Positions 14,492-23,021 are shown, counted from the stretch's first letter. The stretch is DNA of 29,023 nt from an uncultured Collinsella sp. (GCA_900549535.1 UROR01000011.1:1-29023); one strand, 5' to 3'. Numbers and translations are program-made. The notes: generated by a model from the letters alone, not told the origin.

Positions 14492-16270
14492 CTATGAACG
14501 CTTGCGGCTCACCACGGCGCCTGCGGCGATGGCGGCTGTTCCCGCAAGGGTGGCTGCCACGATGGCTGCGCTCGAGGCGTCGCCGGTTGCCGCGAGCTTG
14601 CCGGTGGTCTTGGCTCCCGTGGCTGCAACTGCAACGGTCTTGGTTGTCTTCGCGCCCTCGGACTTGGAACCCTCGGGCTTGGTCTCGCCGGGCTTCTCCT
14701 CGGGCTTGGTCTCCTCGGACGGTGCGATGACGGCTTTCTTGGCGATGACATCGTCGTAGGGAGAATCAATCACGGCGTCGCCCGTGCCAATGACTTGGCC
14801 TGCCTCGTACATGATGCCTTCACCGAGCTCTTCTTTGTTGCGATAGTCAATGACCTTGCCGCCTTCAGGCGTCAGGATGCTGGCGCCTTCGATTTCGATG
14901 GTGCCGATCGCCTTGCCGTCCGCGCTCATGGCAAGGGCGAAAATCGCTGCCGTGTCTCCCTCGGCCGTGACCTTACTGCGGACGATGGAGATGGTCGCGG
15001 GCACAATGCCCTCAGTGGTCTGAGCGTAGATGCCGATGTTCACGCCCCTACGCTCAGGGGTGATCTCGCCATCCTGGTCTCCACTGTAGCAGTCGGGACC
15101 GTCGCCGCCGGTCTCAGCATAGCGGGCTATAGCCTTGACAACGGAGTCACTAATGTAGATGTGACCACCCGCTTCGTTGGGGTTGTAGTTTCTGGTGGAA
15201 ATCGCAGTCGAGAATTCGCCCTCTGCGAATGCATCCACGATGGAGCCATTCTTGATGACGATGTCGTCCTCGTCGGTGAAGAGGGCGCTGACATCGTCGC
15301 GTTCTGCGGTTGCGCGGACCGTCACGGTCGCGTGGGCGAGTGTGATGCCCTTATAGGCATAGACACCATATTCAACACCGCTTGCGTCAAGGGAGGCGTT
15401 CGTGACCGCGAGACTGCCCTCAGCGTCGACGGCAAGATCTCCCTGGGAGCTTGCCTCGACCTGGCTGCCGCCCGAGATGTCGATGTTGCCGTCAGCCCAA
15501 ATCGCCGCTTCTTCTATCGAGCTTGCTTCTACCTTGCCACCGCCTTTGATGATGATGTCACTGCCCGCGGCGACGCCGTAACCTTCGCCTCCTTTAGCGA
15601 TCACTGTGCCAGAGGAATCGATGGTGGTCTTGCCCTTGGATTGGATACCTTCGGTACCGCCCGTTGCATTCACGGTGCCCGAGCCCGTGATAGAGAGGTC
15701 GCCCTTTGCCTCAATTCCGTCGGAAGTAGTGCTTGTGGTGTTCACGGTGCCTGGGCCAGAAATGGAGAGGTCGCCTGTGGATTTAATTGCATCGGCCTCG
15801 GCTGTCACATTGAGCTCATCCGTGCTATTCGAGCTCGTTATGTTCAACTCCGCTTTCTGGTTAGTGCCATCCTGCGCTTTGATGGCGGCTCCGGTGTAAT
15901 CGGGCTCGGTTTTCACGGTGTTCTTGCCCTCGTACGCAATGTTGAGCTTGCCCTCGGCCTTGATCGCACCGCCGTTGTAGCCGTTGAGCTTCATGTCGTC
16001 GGCGCCGTCCCAGGCCCAGGTGCCGGCCTCGTCGCCTGCTGCAGTGTTGTACTGAGTGCCGCCGACGTTGACCCACTCGGCCGCGAGCGAGACGCTCGGC
16101 ATGAGCAACGAGCTCACCGTGAGCGCGCAGGCCAGGCCGCAGACGATGCGGCGGGTCACGCGACGCCAGCTGCCGTGCGCGAGCAGCATGCGGCGGCGCA
16201 CGTCGGGCTCGACAAAATGGGCTCCAGAGGTTTTGTCATTGCGCTTGGGGGTCGTGAACAAGGCGGCCAT
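14492..16270 (-). CDS. Secreted, sortase-anchored beta-solenoid surface protein
   Basis: A 592-residue cell-surface protein. The N-terminus is long and basic (RRVTRR), with a hydrophobic core at about 42-62 and a likely cleavage after SLA (62-64). The body (about 75-500) is a chain of short repeats built on G-x-(L/I)-x-I-x-G-x-G-x-V-x-(A/V), such as KGDLSITGSGTVNA and GNIDISGGSQVEA. That is the pattern of a right-handed beta-helix and of carbohydrate-binding-domain surface proteins. A Glu/Lys/Pro-rich wall-spanning linker follows. The C-terminus has LAATGD at 559-564, a hydrophobic segment and SRKRS. LAxTG is the motif of class E sortases in high-GC Gram-positives. The ATG at 16270 is chosen for GGGAG five bases upstream; longer starts add unrelated sequence. 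Ligand unknown; adhesion or glycan binding is inferred. Confidence 0.85.
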   Translation of the reverse strand: MAALFTTPKRNDKTSGAHFVEPDVRRRMLLAHGSWRRVTRRIVCGLACALTVSSLLMPSVSLAAEWVNVGGTQYNTAAGDEAGTWAWDGADDMKLNGYNGGAIKAEGKLNIAYEGKNTVKTEPDYTGAAIKAQDGTNQKAELNITSSNSTDELNVTAEADAIKSTGDLSISGPGTVNTTSTTSDGIEAKGDLSITGSGTVNATGGTEGIQSKGKTTIDSSGTVIAKGGEGYGVAAGSDIIIKGGGKVEASSIEEAAIWADGNIDISGGSQVEASSQGDLAVDAEGSLAVTNASLDASGVEYGVYAYKGITLAHATVTVRATAERDDVSALFTDEDDIVIKNGSIVDAFAEGEFSTAISTRNYNPNEAGGHIYISDSVVKAIARYAETGGDGPDCYSGDQDGEITPERRGVNIGIYAQTTEGIVPATISIVRSKVTAEGDTAAIFALAMSADGKAIGTIEIEGASILTPEGGKVIDYRNKEELGEGIMYEAGQVIGTGDAVIDSPYDDVIAKKAVIAPSEETKPEEKPGETKPEGSKSEGAKTTKTVAVAATGAKTTGKLAATGDASSAAIVAATLAGTAAIAAGAVVSRKRS

Positions 16271-16410
16271 GGTTACTCCCATCCTCATAGGGCCTATGCG
16301 ATTAAGCCCAGCATATCTGCAGGATGTAGCCGGCGGTAGTGCCGTTTTGAGGGCAAAATGTCCAAAATTCGGTAACCAATACATCGCGCGTCCGTGCGTT
16401 GCCTGGCTTT

Positions 16411-16451
16411 AAAAGAAAAGCGCGGAGCCGCTCGATGCGACTCCGCGCTTT
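16411..16451 (-). terminator. Terminator of the purine permease gene
   Basis: AAAGCGCGGAG (16417-16427) and CTCCGCGCTTT (16441-16451) pair perfectly over 11 bases. On the minus strand the stem is followed by TTCTTTT. It lies 27 bases past the permease stop. The remaining spacer to the surface protein start (16271-16410) holds no gene and probably carries that gene's promoter, which is not obvious by consensus. Confidence 0.88.
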
Positions 16452-16477
16452 GGTGTTCTGCTTTGGCAGTTTTGCCG

Positions 16478-17788
16478 CTACGCTACGAAGAAGTAGACGA
16501 GGAAGGCAAGGGCTGCGATCCACATGAGCGGTTTGATCTTGGAGGCCTCGCCCTTAAAGAGCGCGACGACCACGTAGGCGATAAAGCCCAGGCCAATGCC
16601 GGCAGAGATGGAGTAGGTGAAGGGCACGCCGGCGACAATCATGAACGCCGGGAAACCCTGCGACACGTCGGACCAGTCGATCTCGGAGGCCTCGCTCATC
16701 ATGAGGTAGCCGACGTAGACCAGAGCGCCGCAGGTGGCGGCGCTGGAAACGATGGTGACGATGGGGGAGAAGAACGCGGCGAGAATGAACAGCACGCCGG
16801 TGGTGACGGAGGTGAGGCCCGTGCGGCCACCGTCAGCGGCGCCGGAAGTGGACTCGACGAAGGTGGTGATGGAGGAGACGCCCATGAAACCGCCCACAGC
16901 AGCGGCGGCGGAGTCGACGATCAGGATCTCCTTGATATTCTCGACGTTGCCGTCGTCGGTGAGGAACTCGCCCTGCTTGGCCACGGCCATCGCGGTGCCC
17001 ATGGTGTCGAAGAAGTCACTCATGAGCAGCGAGAACGAGATGACGAGGAGCGTGGGGTCGGTAAGGACCTTGACGATGGCGGGCACGCCGCCGGCGTCGG
17101 CGATGGGGCCACCGATGCTCGAGAAGTCGAGCGGGGCGATGAGGCCCTCGGGGGCGTGGGTGACGCCCAGCGGGATACCGGCGATAACGGCGACGATGAT
17201 GCCGATGAGCAGCGAGCCCGGCACGTTGCGGGAAGCCAGGGCAACCGTCACGACGATGGAGATGATGCCGACGATAAAGGTGGGGGAGGCGATGTCGCCC
17301 AGGCCGACGAGCGTACCGGCGCCAGCGGTGATGATGCCGGCATCGCACAGGCCGATCATGGCGATGAACAGGCCCAGACCCACCGAGATGGCGTGACGCA
17401 GGACAACCGGGATGGCGTCCATGATGGCCTCGCGCAGGCCACAAAGCACGAGCAGCAAGATGACGATACCCTCGAGGAAGATGACGCTCATGGCCACGTG
17501 CCAGTCACCGCCGCAGACGGTGGTGGTGATTCCAGCGATCATCGCGTTGACGCCTAAGCCCGACGCGCAGGCGAGCGGGCGGTTGGCGAAGATGCCCATG
17601 CAGATGGTCATGATGCCGGCACCCAGGCAGGTGGCGCAGGCGAGCGCTCCCGCATCGATGCCGGCGCCCGAGAGCACCGCGGGGTTGACGGCAATGATGT
17701 AGGCCATTGCCAGGAACGTTGTCAGTCCAGCGCGAAGTTCGGTCCCGATTGTGGACTTGCGCTCACTGACGTGAAAAAGTTCGTCCAT
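16478..17788 (-). CDS. Adenine/guanine/hypoxanthine permease (AzgA/PbuG/PbuO type, NCS2 superfamily)
   Basis: A 436-residue polytopic membrane protein of the usual AzgA-family length. The N-terminus reads ELRAGLTTFLAMAYIIAVNP, diagnostic of this branch. ACASGLGVNAMIAG, FFDTMGTAMAVAK (the conserved FDxxGT) and SSITTFVESTSGAADGGRTGL (the substrate-site half-helix with its Glu) follow. It should import purine bases by proton symport. The ATG at 17788 has GGAAAGG six bases upstream and begins MDELF; an in-frame start 45 bases upstream would overlap the RBS. On the minus strand a small TCGGCC/GGCCGA hairpin (17806-17826) lies just upstream of the RBS. No purine riboswitch core was recognised in the 192-base divergent spacer to the deformylase-like gene. 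Confidence 0.9.
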   Translation of the reverse strand: MDELFHVSERKSTIGTELRAGLTTFLAMAYIIAVNPAVLSGAGIDAGALACATCLGAGIMTICMGIFANRPLACASGLGVNAMIAGITTTVCGGDWHVAMSVIFLEGIVILLLVLCGLREAIMDAIPVVLRHAISVGLGLFIAMIGLCDAGIITAGAGTLVGLGDIASPTFIVGIISIVVTVALASRNVPGSLLIGIIVAVIAGIPLGVTHAPEGLIAPLDFSSIGGPIADAGGVPAIVKVLTDPTLLVISFSLLMSDFFDTMGTAMAVAKQGEFLTDDGNVENIKEILIVDSAAAAVGGFMGVSSITTFVESTSGAADGGRTGLTSVTTGVLFILAAFFSPIVTIVSSAATCGALVYVGYLMMSEASEIDWSDVSQGFPAFMIVAGVPFTYSISAGIGLGFIAYVVVALFKGEASKIKPLMWIAALAFLVYFFVA

Positions 17789-17980
17789 GCATACCCTTTC
17801 CTTGTTCGGCCCCGAGTTTAGGCCGATTGACACGAACTCATTTACTATATCGCCTTTGCAACCTTGCTGTTCTCACATGTTGATGTTCGGCGCTTTGTAG
17901 CGGACGTGCGGTATTTTCCGTATGAAAATGTGTGGGTACCGTATACTTAAGCGGTTACAACGACCCCTATGGAGGAACGT

Positions 17981-18400
17981 ATGATTAAAGAGCTTTGCCA
18001 CGACGAGGCTATCCTGTCCCAGCGTTGCGAGGTTGCGACCGTCGAGGACGAGTCGGTTGCTCAGGACCTGATCGATACCATCAAGTCGCTCGACGATGCC
18101 GGCTGCCTTGCCGCTAACCAGATTGGCGTTACCAAGAAGGTTTGCGTCTACCTGGACGATGCCGGCGAGCCCCACGTGCTCTACAACCCCCGTCTGGTGT
18201 TTGGCCTGGGCGCCAGCAAGATGGAGGAGAGCTGCCTGACGCACGAGGAGGTCACCAAGTCCACGCGCTACATCAAGTGCAAGGTTGCCTTTGACCAGAT
18301 CGTCGACGGCAAGATGAAGGAGTGCCGCCGCGACTACGCGGGCTTTGAGGCACAGATGATCCAGCATATGATCGATCACTGTCTTGGAAAGTTGGTCTAA
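17981..18400 (+). CDS. Peptide deformylase-like protein with catalytic Glu replaced by Met
   Basis: A 139-residue protein aligning over the whole peptide deformylase core. Motif 1 is AGCLAANQ (40-47; canonical GxGLAAxQ), motif 2 is EESCLT (82-87; canonical EGCLS, with the metal-ligand Cys kept), and motif 3 is QHMIDH (128-133) where active enzymes have HExxDH-type HEIDH. The two His ligands remain but the general-base Glu is Met, so removal of N-formyl groups from new proteins is doubtful unless another residue compensates. The window has a second copy at 25879-26289 with HEIDH intact. The start is the ATG at 17981, six bases after GGAGG; the ATG at 17969 overlaps the RBS. TATACT at 17942-17947 is a possible -10. 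A large imperfect palindrome begins on its stop codon. Confidence 0.85.
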   Translation: MIKELCHDEAILSQRCEVATVEDESVAQDLIDTIKSLDDAGCLAANQIGVTKKVCVYLDDAGEPHVLYNPRLVFGLGASKMEESCLTHEEVTKSTRYIKCKVAFDQIVDGKMKECRRDYAGFEAQMIQHMIDHCLGKLV

Positions 18401-18501
18401 GGGGACCAAAGCACCGCACCTTGCCGCTCAATCGTCGCTCGCGTACCTTAAGTACGCTTCGCTTCTCTTTCGTGGCAATCTGCGGCACTTTGACCCCTTA
18501 G
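18397..18501. repeat. 105-bp imperfect palindrome (REP/MITE-like hairpin) abutting the deformylase-like gene
   Basis: The outer arms CTAAGGGG (18397-18404) and CCCCTTAG (18494-18501) pair exactly. Inward, CAAAG..CCGCA pairs with TGCGG..CTTTG, and TTGCC with GGCAA. The apex GCGTAC/GTACGC (18441-18446 and 18452-18457) closes a short loop, while the segments between are mispaired. The left end includes the TAA stop of the preceding gene. It has no open frame and no transposase, so a short palindromic repeat or its relic is the best description. Confidence 0.7.
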
Positions 18502-18544
18502 ACGACCTGCGGGGTTAACTTGGTTGAGTTTATCCTGCTTGAAT

Positions 18545-18581
18545 AGCCCGGGTATGACGTTGTTGTCATGTCCGGGCTTTT
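18545..18581 (+). terminator. Intrinsic terminator downstream of the deformylase-like gene
   Basis: AGCCCGG (18545-18551) pairs with CCGGGCT (18572-18578), with inner TATGAC/GTCATG pairing, followed by TTTTG. It lies between the palindrome and the bile salt hydrolase RBS, so it isolates the two transcripts. Confidence 0.8.
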
Positions 18582-18648
18582 GTGTTTAGCGCCTCTTTGA
18601 TTGGTGACAATAAGCTTAGAAAGAGAGAACGTAAAGCTAGGAGGCGCC

Positions 18649-19614
18649 ATGTGCACGAGCATTCGATTTACCGATAATTCTGGCCACATGTATCTGGGCC
18701 GCAATCTCGACTGGAGCTTTGACTACGGCCAACAGGTTCGCGTGATGCCGCGCGGGTTTCACATTCCGTATTCGTTTATCGACGACGCGACAGCGGCGCA
18801 CGCGGTGATCGGTATGTGCATCGATTACAAGAACTATCCCATGTTCTTCGATTGCGGCAACGATGCGGGCCTCGCCGTGGCGGGCCTCAATTTCCCGGGT
18901 TATGCCGAGTATGCCGAGGGGCCGGTTGATGGAAAGGCCAATATCGCGGCCTATGAGTTTCCCCTGTGGGTGGCAGCGACGTTCTCGACGGTCGATGAGG
19001 TCGAGGCCGCGCTGCGCGACACGGTGATTGTCGCCAAATCTGCCGGAGAGGGGCTGGGCGTGTCGCTGCTCCATTGGATTATCGGCGACAGCCAGCGTAG
19101 CATCGTGGTCGAGATGATGGCTGACGGCCTGCATGTATACGACGATCCGGTCGACACCCTTGCCAACCAGCCGACCTTCCCGTGGCACATGGAAAACCTC
19201 CGCACCTATATCACCGCCACAAGCGATTTTCCGCAGACGGCGACATGGCGTGGCGCCGAGCTCAAGCCCTATGGCGCGGGTGCCGGCATGCGCGGTATTC
19301 CGGGTGACTGCTATTCGCCGAGCCGTTTTGTAAAGGCGGCGTATCTCAATGCCAATTACCCGCAAAAGGAGAGCGAGACCGAAAACGTCGTCCGTATGTT
19401 CCGCTCGCTCGAGGGCGTGGTGAAGATCTCGGTGGACTCCATAAAATTAAAAAAAAAAAACGAGAAGACTATCTACACCGGATGCTTTAGCACGCGTACG
19501 GGCAATTATTACTACACGACGTACGAGGACCCTTCGATTCGCTACGTGAGCCTGATGGATGCCGAGGGTGCGAGCCCCGATAAGCTCGTGACGCCCGAGC
19601 CGCGTCGTTCGTAG
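18649..19614 (+). CDS. bsh: Bile salt hydrolase (choloylglycine hydrolase)
   Basis: A 321-residue Ntn-hydrolase of the choloylglycine hydrolase family, which cuts glycine or taurine from conjugated bile acids. The initiator Met precedes Cys2, the nucleophile exposed by Met removal. Other active-site positions are present: Arg18 and Asp21 (GRNLDW), Asn81 (GLNFPGY), Asn173 (LANQPTFPWH) and Arg226 (SPSRFVK). No signal peptide, so cytosolic. The ATG at 18649 is fixed by AGGAGG five bases upstream and by the need for Cys at position 2. An uninterrupted run of eleven A (19449-19459) encodes part of LKKKN in a surface loop region. Penicillin V acylases share the fold, but the motif set and apparent gut origin favour bile salts. 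Confidence 0.92.
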   Translation: MCTSIRFTDNSGHMYLGRNLDWSFDYGQQVRVMPRGFHIPYSFIDDATAAHAVIGMCIDYKNYPMFFDCGNDAGLAVAGLNFPGYAEYAEGPVDGKANIAAYEFPLWVAATFSTVDEVEAALRDTVIVAKSAGEGLGVSLLHWIIGDSQRSIVVEMMADGLHVYDDPVDTLANQPTFPWHMENLRTYITATSDFPQTATWRGAELKPYGAGAGMRGIPGDCYSPSRFVKAAYLNANYPQKESETENVVRMFRSLEGVVKISVDSIKLKKKNEKTIYTGCFSTRTGNYYYTTYEDPSIRYVSLMDAEGASPDKLVTPEPRRS

Positions 19615-19637
19615 CTCACCGGTCCGTTGCGACATAA

Positions 19638-19673
19638 AACGGCTCCGCACCTTTTATGAGATGCGGAGCCGTT
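19638..19673. terminator. Terminator between bsh and the convergent kup gene
   Basis: AACGGCTCCGCA (19638-19649) and TGCGGAGCCGTT (19662-19673) form a perfect 12-base stem with a 12-base loop. On the minus strand TTTTATG follows, a good signal for kup; on the plus strand the tail is weaker (TTGTCG). Confidence 0.85.
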
Positions 19674-19695
19674 GTCGTCAATGGCTGGTGGCGTG

Positions 19696-21924
19696 TTAGA
19701 AGTTGGCGTCGTTGAACTGGGTGCTCTCGAGTCCGTCGAGTTGCTGTTCGGGCGTATCGGCGACGCTCTCGAGTAACTCGGTGGGGTCGACGTTCATGTT
19801 CCTACCGGCTTCGTTGCCGTTGACCAGGTCGTCCGAGAAGATATCGACTTCCATTTCCTCGGCCTCTTCGATCTGAACCTCGAGCGGCACCTGGGTGCGT
19901 ACGAGCTTAACGGCCGGGCGCATGCGGGCAAACAGCGGCACGTACTCGATGATGATGGCCGAGTTCTCAAGACCGTACCAGCGTGCCGGGCTTCCGCAGG
20001 CGCGGCGGACGGCGTACTTGATGGCCATGACGCGGTGGTCGTTGCGGTTGATGTCCGTTTCGGGGGCAAGCATCTTGCGCAGCATGCAAAAACGGAAGTC
20101 GCCCACGTTGCCGCGCGTCTCGTAGATGGAGTAGGTGTGATGCTGCGGCGGCAGCTCGCCCGATGCCATCAAGTCGCCAACAATCTGGCGCAGGTAGGCA
20201 TTGATGCGCTGGTTGACCTTAAAGCCCAGGTCCAAGCGCACGCGGAACAAAAAGTCCGTGCCAAAGGTCTCGACGGAATACTCGTGCGTATAGGGCTCGT
20301 CGGTAACGTGCACGTTGATGAACCAGTATGCCTTGGCGCGCTTGGGATGCTTATCCAAGATGGAATAGAGCACATCGCGGTCGAGCGTGAGCGGGTCGGG
20401 GCTGTTGGTGAGAAATACCAGATTGTCGGCGAGCACGGGATAGGTCTCGTCGTTGCGCAGGCGGTTGAGCTGATCGATGTACTTGGAGACGGGCAACAGA
20501 ATCGTCTGTGTGCGCTCGATGGCGGTGCCACGGCGCCACACGTACATAAGGCCAAATAGCAGTGCGGCCAGGAAGATCATCACATAGCCGCCGTCAAAGA
20601 ACATGGTGAGGCACGAGGCAAAGAAGCACAGCTCAATGGCACCGAAGAGCAGGGCGAAGACGCAGGCGCCCAGCTTGTGCTTGAGAATGCCAGCGATATA
20701 GCTCGTCAAAAGCGTCGTGGTCATGAGCATGGTCACGGTAATGGCGAGGCCGTAGGCGCTCTCCATGCGCTCGGAGTTTTGGAACAGCAGCACGATGAAG
20801 ATGCAGCCGACCCACATGATGTTGTTGACGAGCGGAATATAGAGCTGGCCCTTGGTGTCGCTGGGGTAGTGGATGCGCAGATGCGGCATAAGGTTGAGGC
20901 GCGTGGCCTCGGATACCAGCGAGAACGAGCCGGTGATGAGCGCCTGCGAGGCGATGATGGCCGCTACGGCCGAAAGCACGATGGCAAAGGGGCGCAGGGG
21001 CTCGGGAAGCATCATATAAAACGGGTTGACGATATCCATCGCGAGCATCTGGGGGTTGGAGTTGTTGGCGAGCAGCCAAGCGCCCTGGCCCAGATAGTTA
21101 AGGATGAGGGCCGCCTTAACAAACGGCCAGGATGCGTAGATGTTGGCCTTGCCCACGTGGCCCATGTCTGAATAGAGCGCCTCGGCGCCGGTCGTCGACA
21201 GGAAGACGAAGCCGAGCACCATGATGCCCGAGTGGTTGATGGGCGAGAACAGGAACATAATGCCGCGAATGGGGTTGAGCGCGCGCAAGATGGACAGGTT
21301 GCCGAGCATGTTGAACAGGCCGGCGCCTGCCAGGAACAGGAACCACAGCGTCATGAGCGGGCCGAAGAGCTTGCCGATTGACGAGGTGCCGGCGCGCTGC
21401 ATGGCAAACAGACCGCAGATAATGATGATGGTGATGATGATCACATTGGTCTGACCGTCACCCAATAGTGCGTGGCCCCACTCGATGGTACGCAGGCCCT
21501 CAATGGCTGTGGTGACCGTGACCGCGGGGGTGAGGATGCCGTCGGCGAGCAGCGCCGCGCCGCCGATCATGGCGGGGAGAATCAGCCATGGCGCCACCTT
21601 GCGCACGAGACTGAACAGGGCGAAGATGCCGCCTTCGTTGTGGTTGTCGGCCTTCATGGCGATTACCACGTACTTGACCGTGGTCACGAGCGTCATGGTC
21701 CAGATGACGAGCGAAAGCGCGCCCAGGATCATGTCCTCGCTGACGGTACCGATGCCGCCGTTGTTGGCGACGATTGATTTCATGGTGTACATGGGGCTCG
21801 TGCCGATGTCGCCATAGACGACGCCGAGCGTTACGAGCAGCATGCCAGCGGAGAGGGGGATGGCTCCGTGCCCGCCTTGCCCGCGCTGGTCTTGGAGGTT
21901 TGCCTCCAGTTTATTGTGTGCCAC
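19696..21924 (-). CDS. kup: Kup-type potassium transporter
   Basis: A 742-residue KUP/HAK/KT potassium uptake protein. The hallmark first segment LVTLGVVYGDIGTSPMYT is followed by about twelve membrane segments, including GGIFALFSLVRK, and a soluble C-terminal domain of some 250 residues (from about FLTNSPDPLTLDRDVLYSI onward), as in other Kup proteins. It should carry out K+/H+ symport. The acidic C-terminal tail (EEAEEMEVD) is longer than in E. coli Kup. The GTG at 21924 is chosen because AAGGGAG sits five bases upstream; an in-frame ATG at 21942 adds six residues but has no RBS. No c-di-AMP riboswitch was recognised upstream; a palindrome lies at 22024-22047. Confidence 0.92.
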   Translation of the reverse strand: MAHNKLEANLQDQRGQGGHGAIPLSAGMLLVTLGVVYGDIGTSPMYTMKSIVANNGGIGTVSEDMILGALSLVIWTMTLVTTVKYVVIAMKADNHNEGGIFALFSLVRKVAPWLILPAMIGGAALLADGILTPAVTVTTAIEGLRTIEWGHALLGDGQTNVIIITIIIICGLFAMQRAGTSSIGKLFGPLMTLWFLFLAGAGLFNMLGNLSILRALNPIRGIMFLFSPINHSGIMVLGFVFLSTTGAEALYSDMGHVGKANIYASWPFVKAALILNYLGQGAWLLANNSNPQMLAMDIVNPFYMMLPEPLRPFAIVLSAVAAIIASQALITGSFSLVSEATRLNLMPHLRIHYPSDTKGQLYIPLVNNIMWVGCIFIVLLFQNSERMESAYGLAITVTMLMTTTLLTSYIAGILKHKLGACVFALLFGAIELCFFASCLTMFFDGGYVMIFLAALLFGLMYVWRRGTAIERTQTILLPVSKYIDQLNRLRNDETYPVLADNLVFLTNSPDPLTLDRDVLYSILDKHPKRAKAYWFINVHVTDEPYTHEYSVETFGTDFLFRVRLDLGFKVNQRINAYLRQIVGDLMASGELPPQHHTYSIYETRGNVGDFRFCMLRKMLAPETDINRNDHRVMAIKYAVRRACGSPARWYGLENSAIIIEYVPLFARMRPAVKLVRTQVPLEVQIEEAEEMEVDIFSDDLVNGNEAGRNMNVDPTELLESVADTPEQQLDGLESTQFNDANF

Positions 21925-22023
21925 GAGGACTCCCTTAGACATCCGGTTATCTGTCTAGGACAAAAAACTTTATGCCGTCTTTATACATACAAGAGCAGTT
22001 TGGCACATCGGGTTATTTTAGAC

Positions 22024-22047
22024 AATAATCCTCAGCTGGGGATTATT
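22024..22047. promoter_or_regulatory. 24-bp palindrome upstream of kup, possible operator
   Basis: AATAATCCTCAG followed directly by CTGGGGATTATT is a full dyad with one mismatched pair and no loop. It lies about 100 bases before the kup start and 35 bases past the EamA stop. The lack of loop and T-run argues against a terminator. An operator for a dimeric regulator is inferred. Confidence 0.45.
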
Positions 22048-22081
22048 TATCTACGCAGGTAGCATTTCAAAGCAGGGGCTT

Positions 22082-22993
22082 TTAAGCACGTACTGTCTGG
22101 GCGATGCCAGCCTTGGCGTTTGCGCGTTTGCCGGCGAGTTCGCAAAAAATCGCGCCGCCGATGATAAGCGCGGCACCCATCAGGCGGACCGGTGTTATGG
22201 CTTCGCCCAAAAGGACGGCCGAGAACACGACGGCCGAAAGCGGCTCGAGGTAGCCGACGACCGCGACGGTCTGGACGGGCAGCTTGGCGACGGCGCTAAA
22301 GTAGAGCAGGCAACCGATGCCGGTGTTGATGACGCCGAGCATGACGACGGCGCGCCAATCAATACTGGCGGCGACGCCGGCGGACAGGAATGAGGGGGCG
22401 CCCTGCGTGATGAGCGTGAGGACCAGCGCGGTCACAAAGGCGGCGCTCACCTGGAGCGTGGAGTTCTTGAGGCCTTCGATGTGTGGCGCACCCTTGCTAG
22501 CGATGACCATCAGCGCATAGCAAAATGCCGAGGCGATACCGCAGACAATACCCGCAATGGGCATATTGCCGCCTAGACCTTGTTCTGCAATGAGAAAAGC
22601 ACCGCAGGCGACGGCGATAAACCCGGCGATTTTGCCGCCGGTCAGTTTTTCACCAAAGATGAGTGGGGAGAGCGCCATAACGATGATGGGGCCACAGTAG
22701 TACAGCAGCGAGGATACGCCGACGCCGATCGTCTGGTAGGCGCGGAACAGAAAAATCCAGCTGGCGCCCAGCGCGGCTCCCGAGAGAAGGAGTGCTGCGG
22801 CTTCGCGGGGACGAGATGGCGCCTGCAGTTTATGGCGTTGGGTGATGGCAAGGATAGTGACAAGCGAGAGGGCGCCCAAAAACGTGCGCAGTAGCACGAT
22901 ATCGGAGCTCGGCAGTGCGATGGCGGCGGCGATGATGCCGTTGGAGCCAAACAATAGCAATGCTGCTAAGTACGTAAACAGTCCGTTGTTCAT
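22082..22993 (-). CDS. EamA/DMT-superfamily transporter
   Basis: A 303-residue protein with ten hydrophobic segments in two EamA repeats. The first repeat ends PLIFGEKLTGGKIAGFIAVACGAFLI, the second VVGYLEPLSAVVFSAVLLGEAITPVRLMGAALIIGGA; both contain the GE-K/LGE motif typical of drug/metabolite exporters. It probably exports an amino acid or other small metabolite; the substrate cannot be assigned. GAGGGG precedes the ATG at 22993 with nine-base spacing. It is divergent from a LysR gene with a dyad between, the usual layout of a regulator and its target exporter. Confidence 0.88.
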   Translation of the reverse strand: MNNGLFTYLAALLLFGSNGIIAAAIALPSSDIVLLRTFLGALSLVTILAITQRHKLQAPSRPREAAALLLSGAALGASWIFLFRAYQTIGVGVSSLLYYCGPIIVMALSPLIFGEKLTGGKIAGFIAVACGAFLIAEQGLGGNMPIAGIVCGIASAFCYALMVIASKGAPHIEGLKNSTLQVSAAFVTALVLTLITQGAPSFLSAGVAASIDWRAVVMLGVINTGIGCLLYFSAVAKLPVQTVAVVGYLEPLSAVVFSAVLLGEAITPVRLMGAALIIGGAIFCELAGKRANAKAGIAQTVRA

Positions 22994-23021
22994 GCGCTGA
23001 CATCCCCTCTATATCCGAACA

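Noticed and set aside
14795..16339. A 514-codon open frame on the plus strand opposite the surface protein
   Set aside because: The minus-strand frame has a signal peptide, repeats, sortase signal, RBS and terminator. The plus frame has no domain, RBS or sensible composition and is a shadow of GC-rich codons.
16394..17557. A 387-codon Asp/Gly/His-rich open frame on the plus strand opposite the purine permease
   Set aside because: Its odd composition is what the reverse of a hydrophobic membrane protein gives; the permease frame has all family motifs.
17789..17980. A purine riboswitch before the AzgA-type permease
   Set aside because: The conserved three-way junction core could not be found on the minus strand; only a small hairpin near the RBS is seen.
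21943..22081. A c-di-AMP (ydaO-type) riboswitch before kup
   Set aside because: The spacer is short and lacks the conserved aptamer blocks; a plain palindrome is all that is supported.
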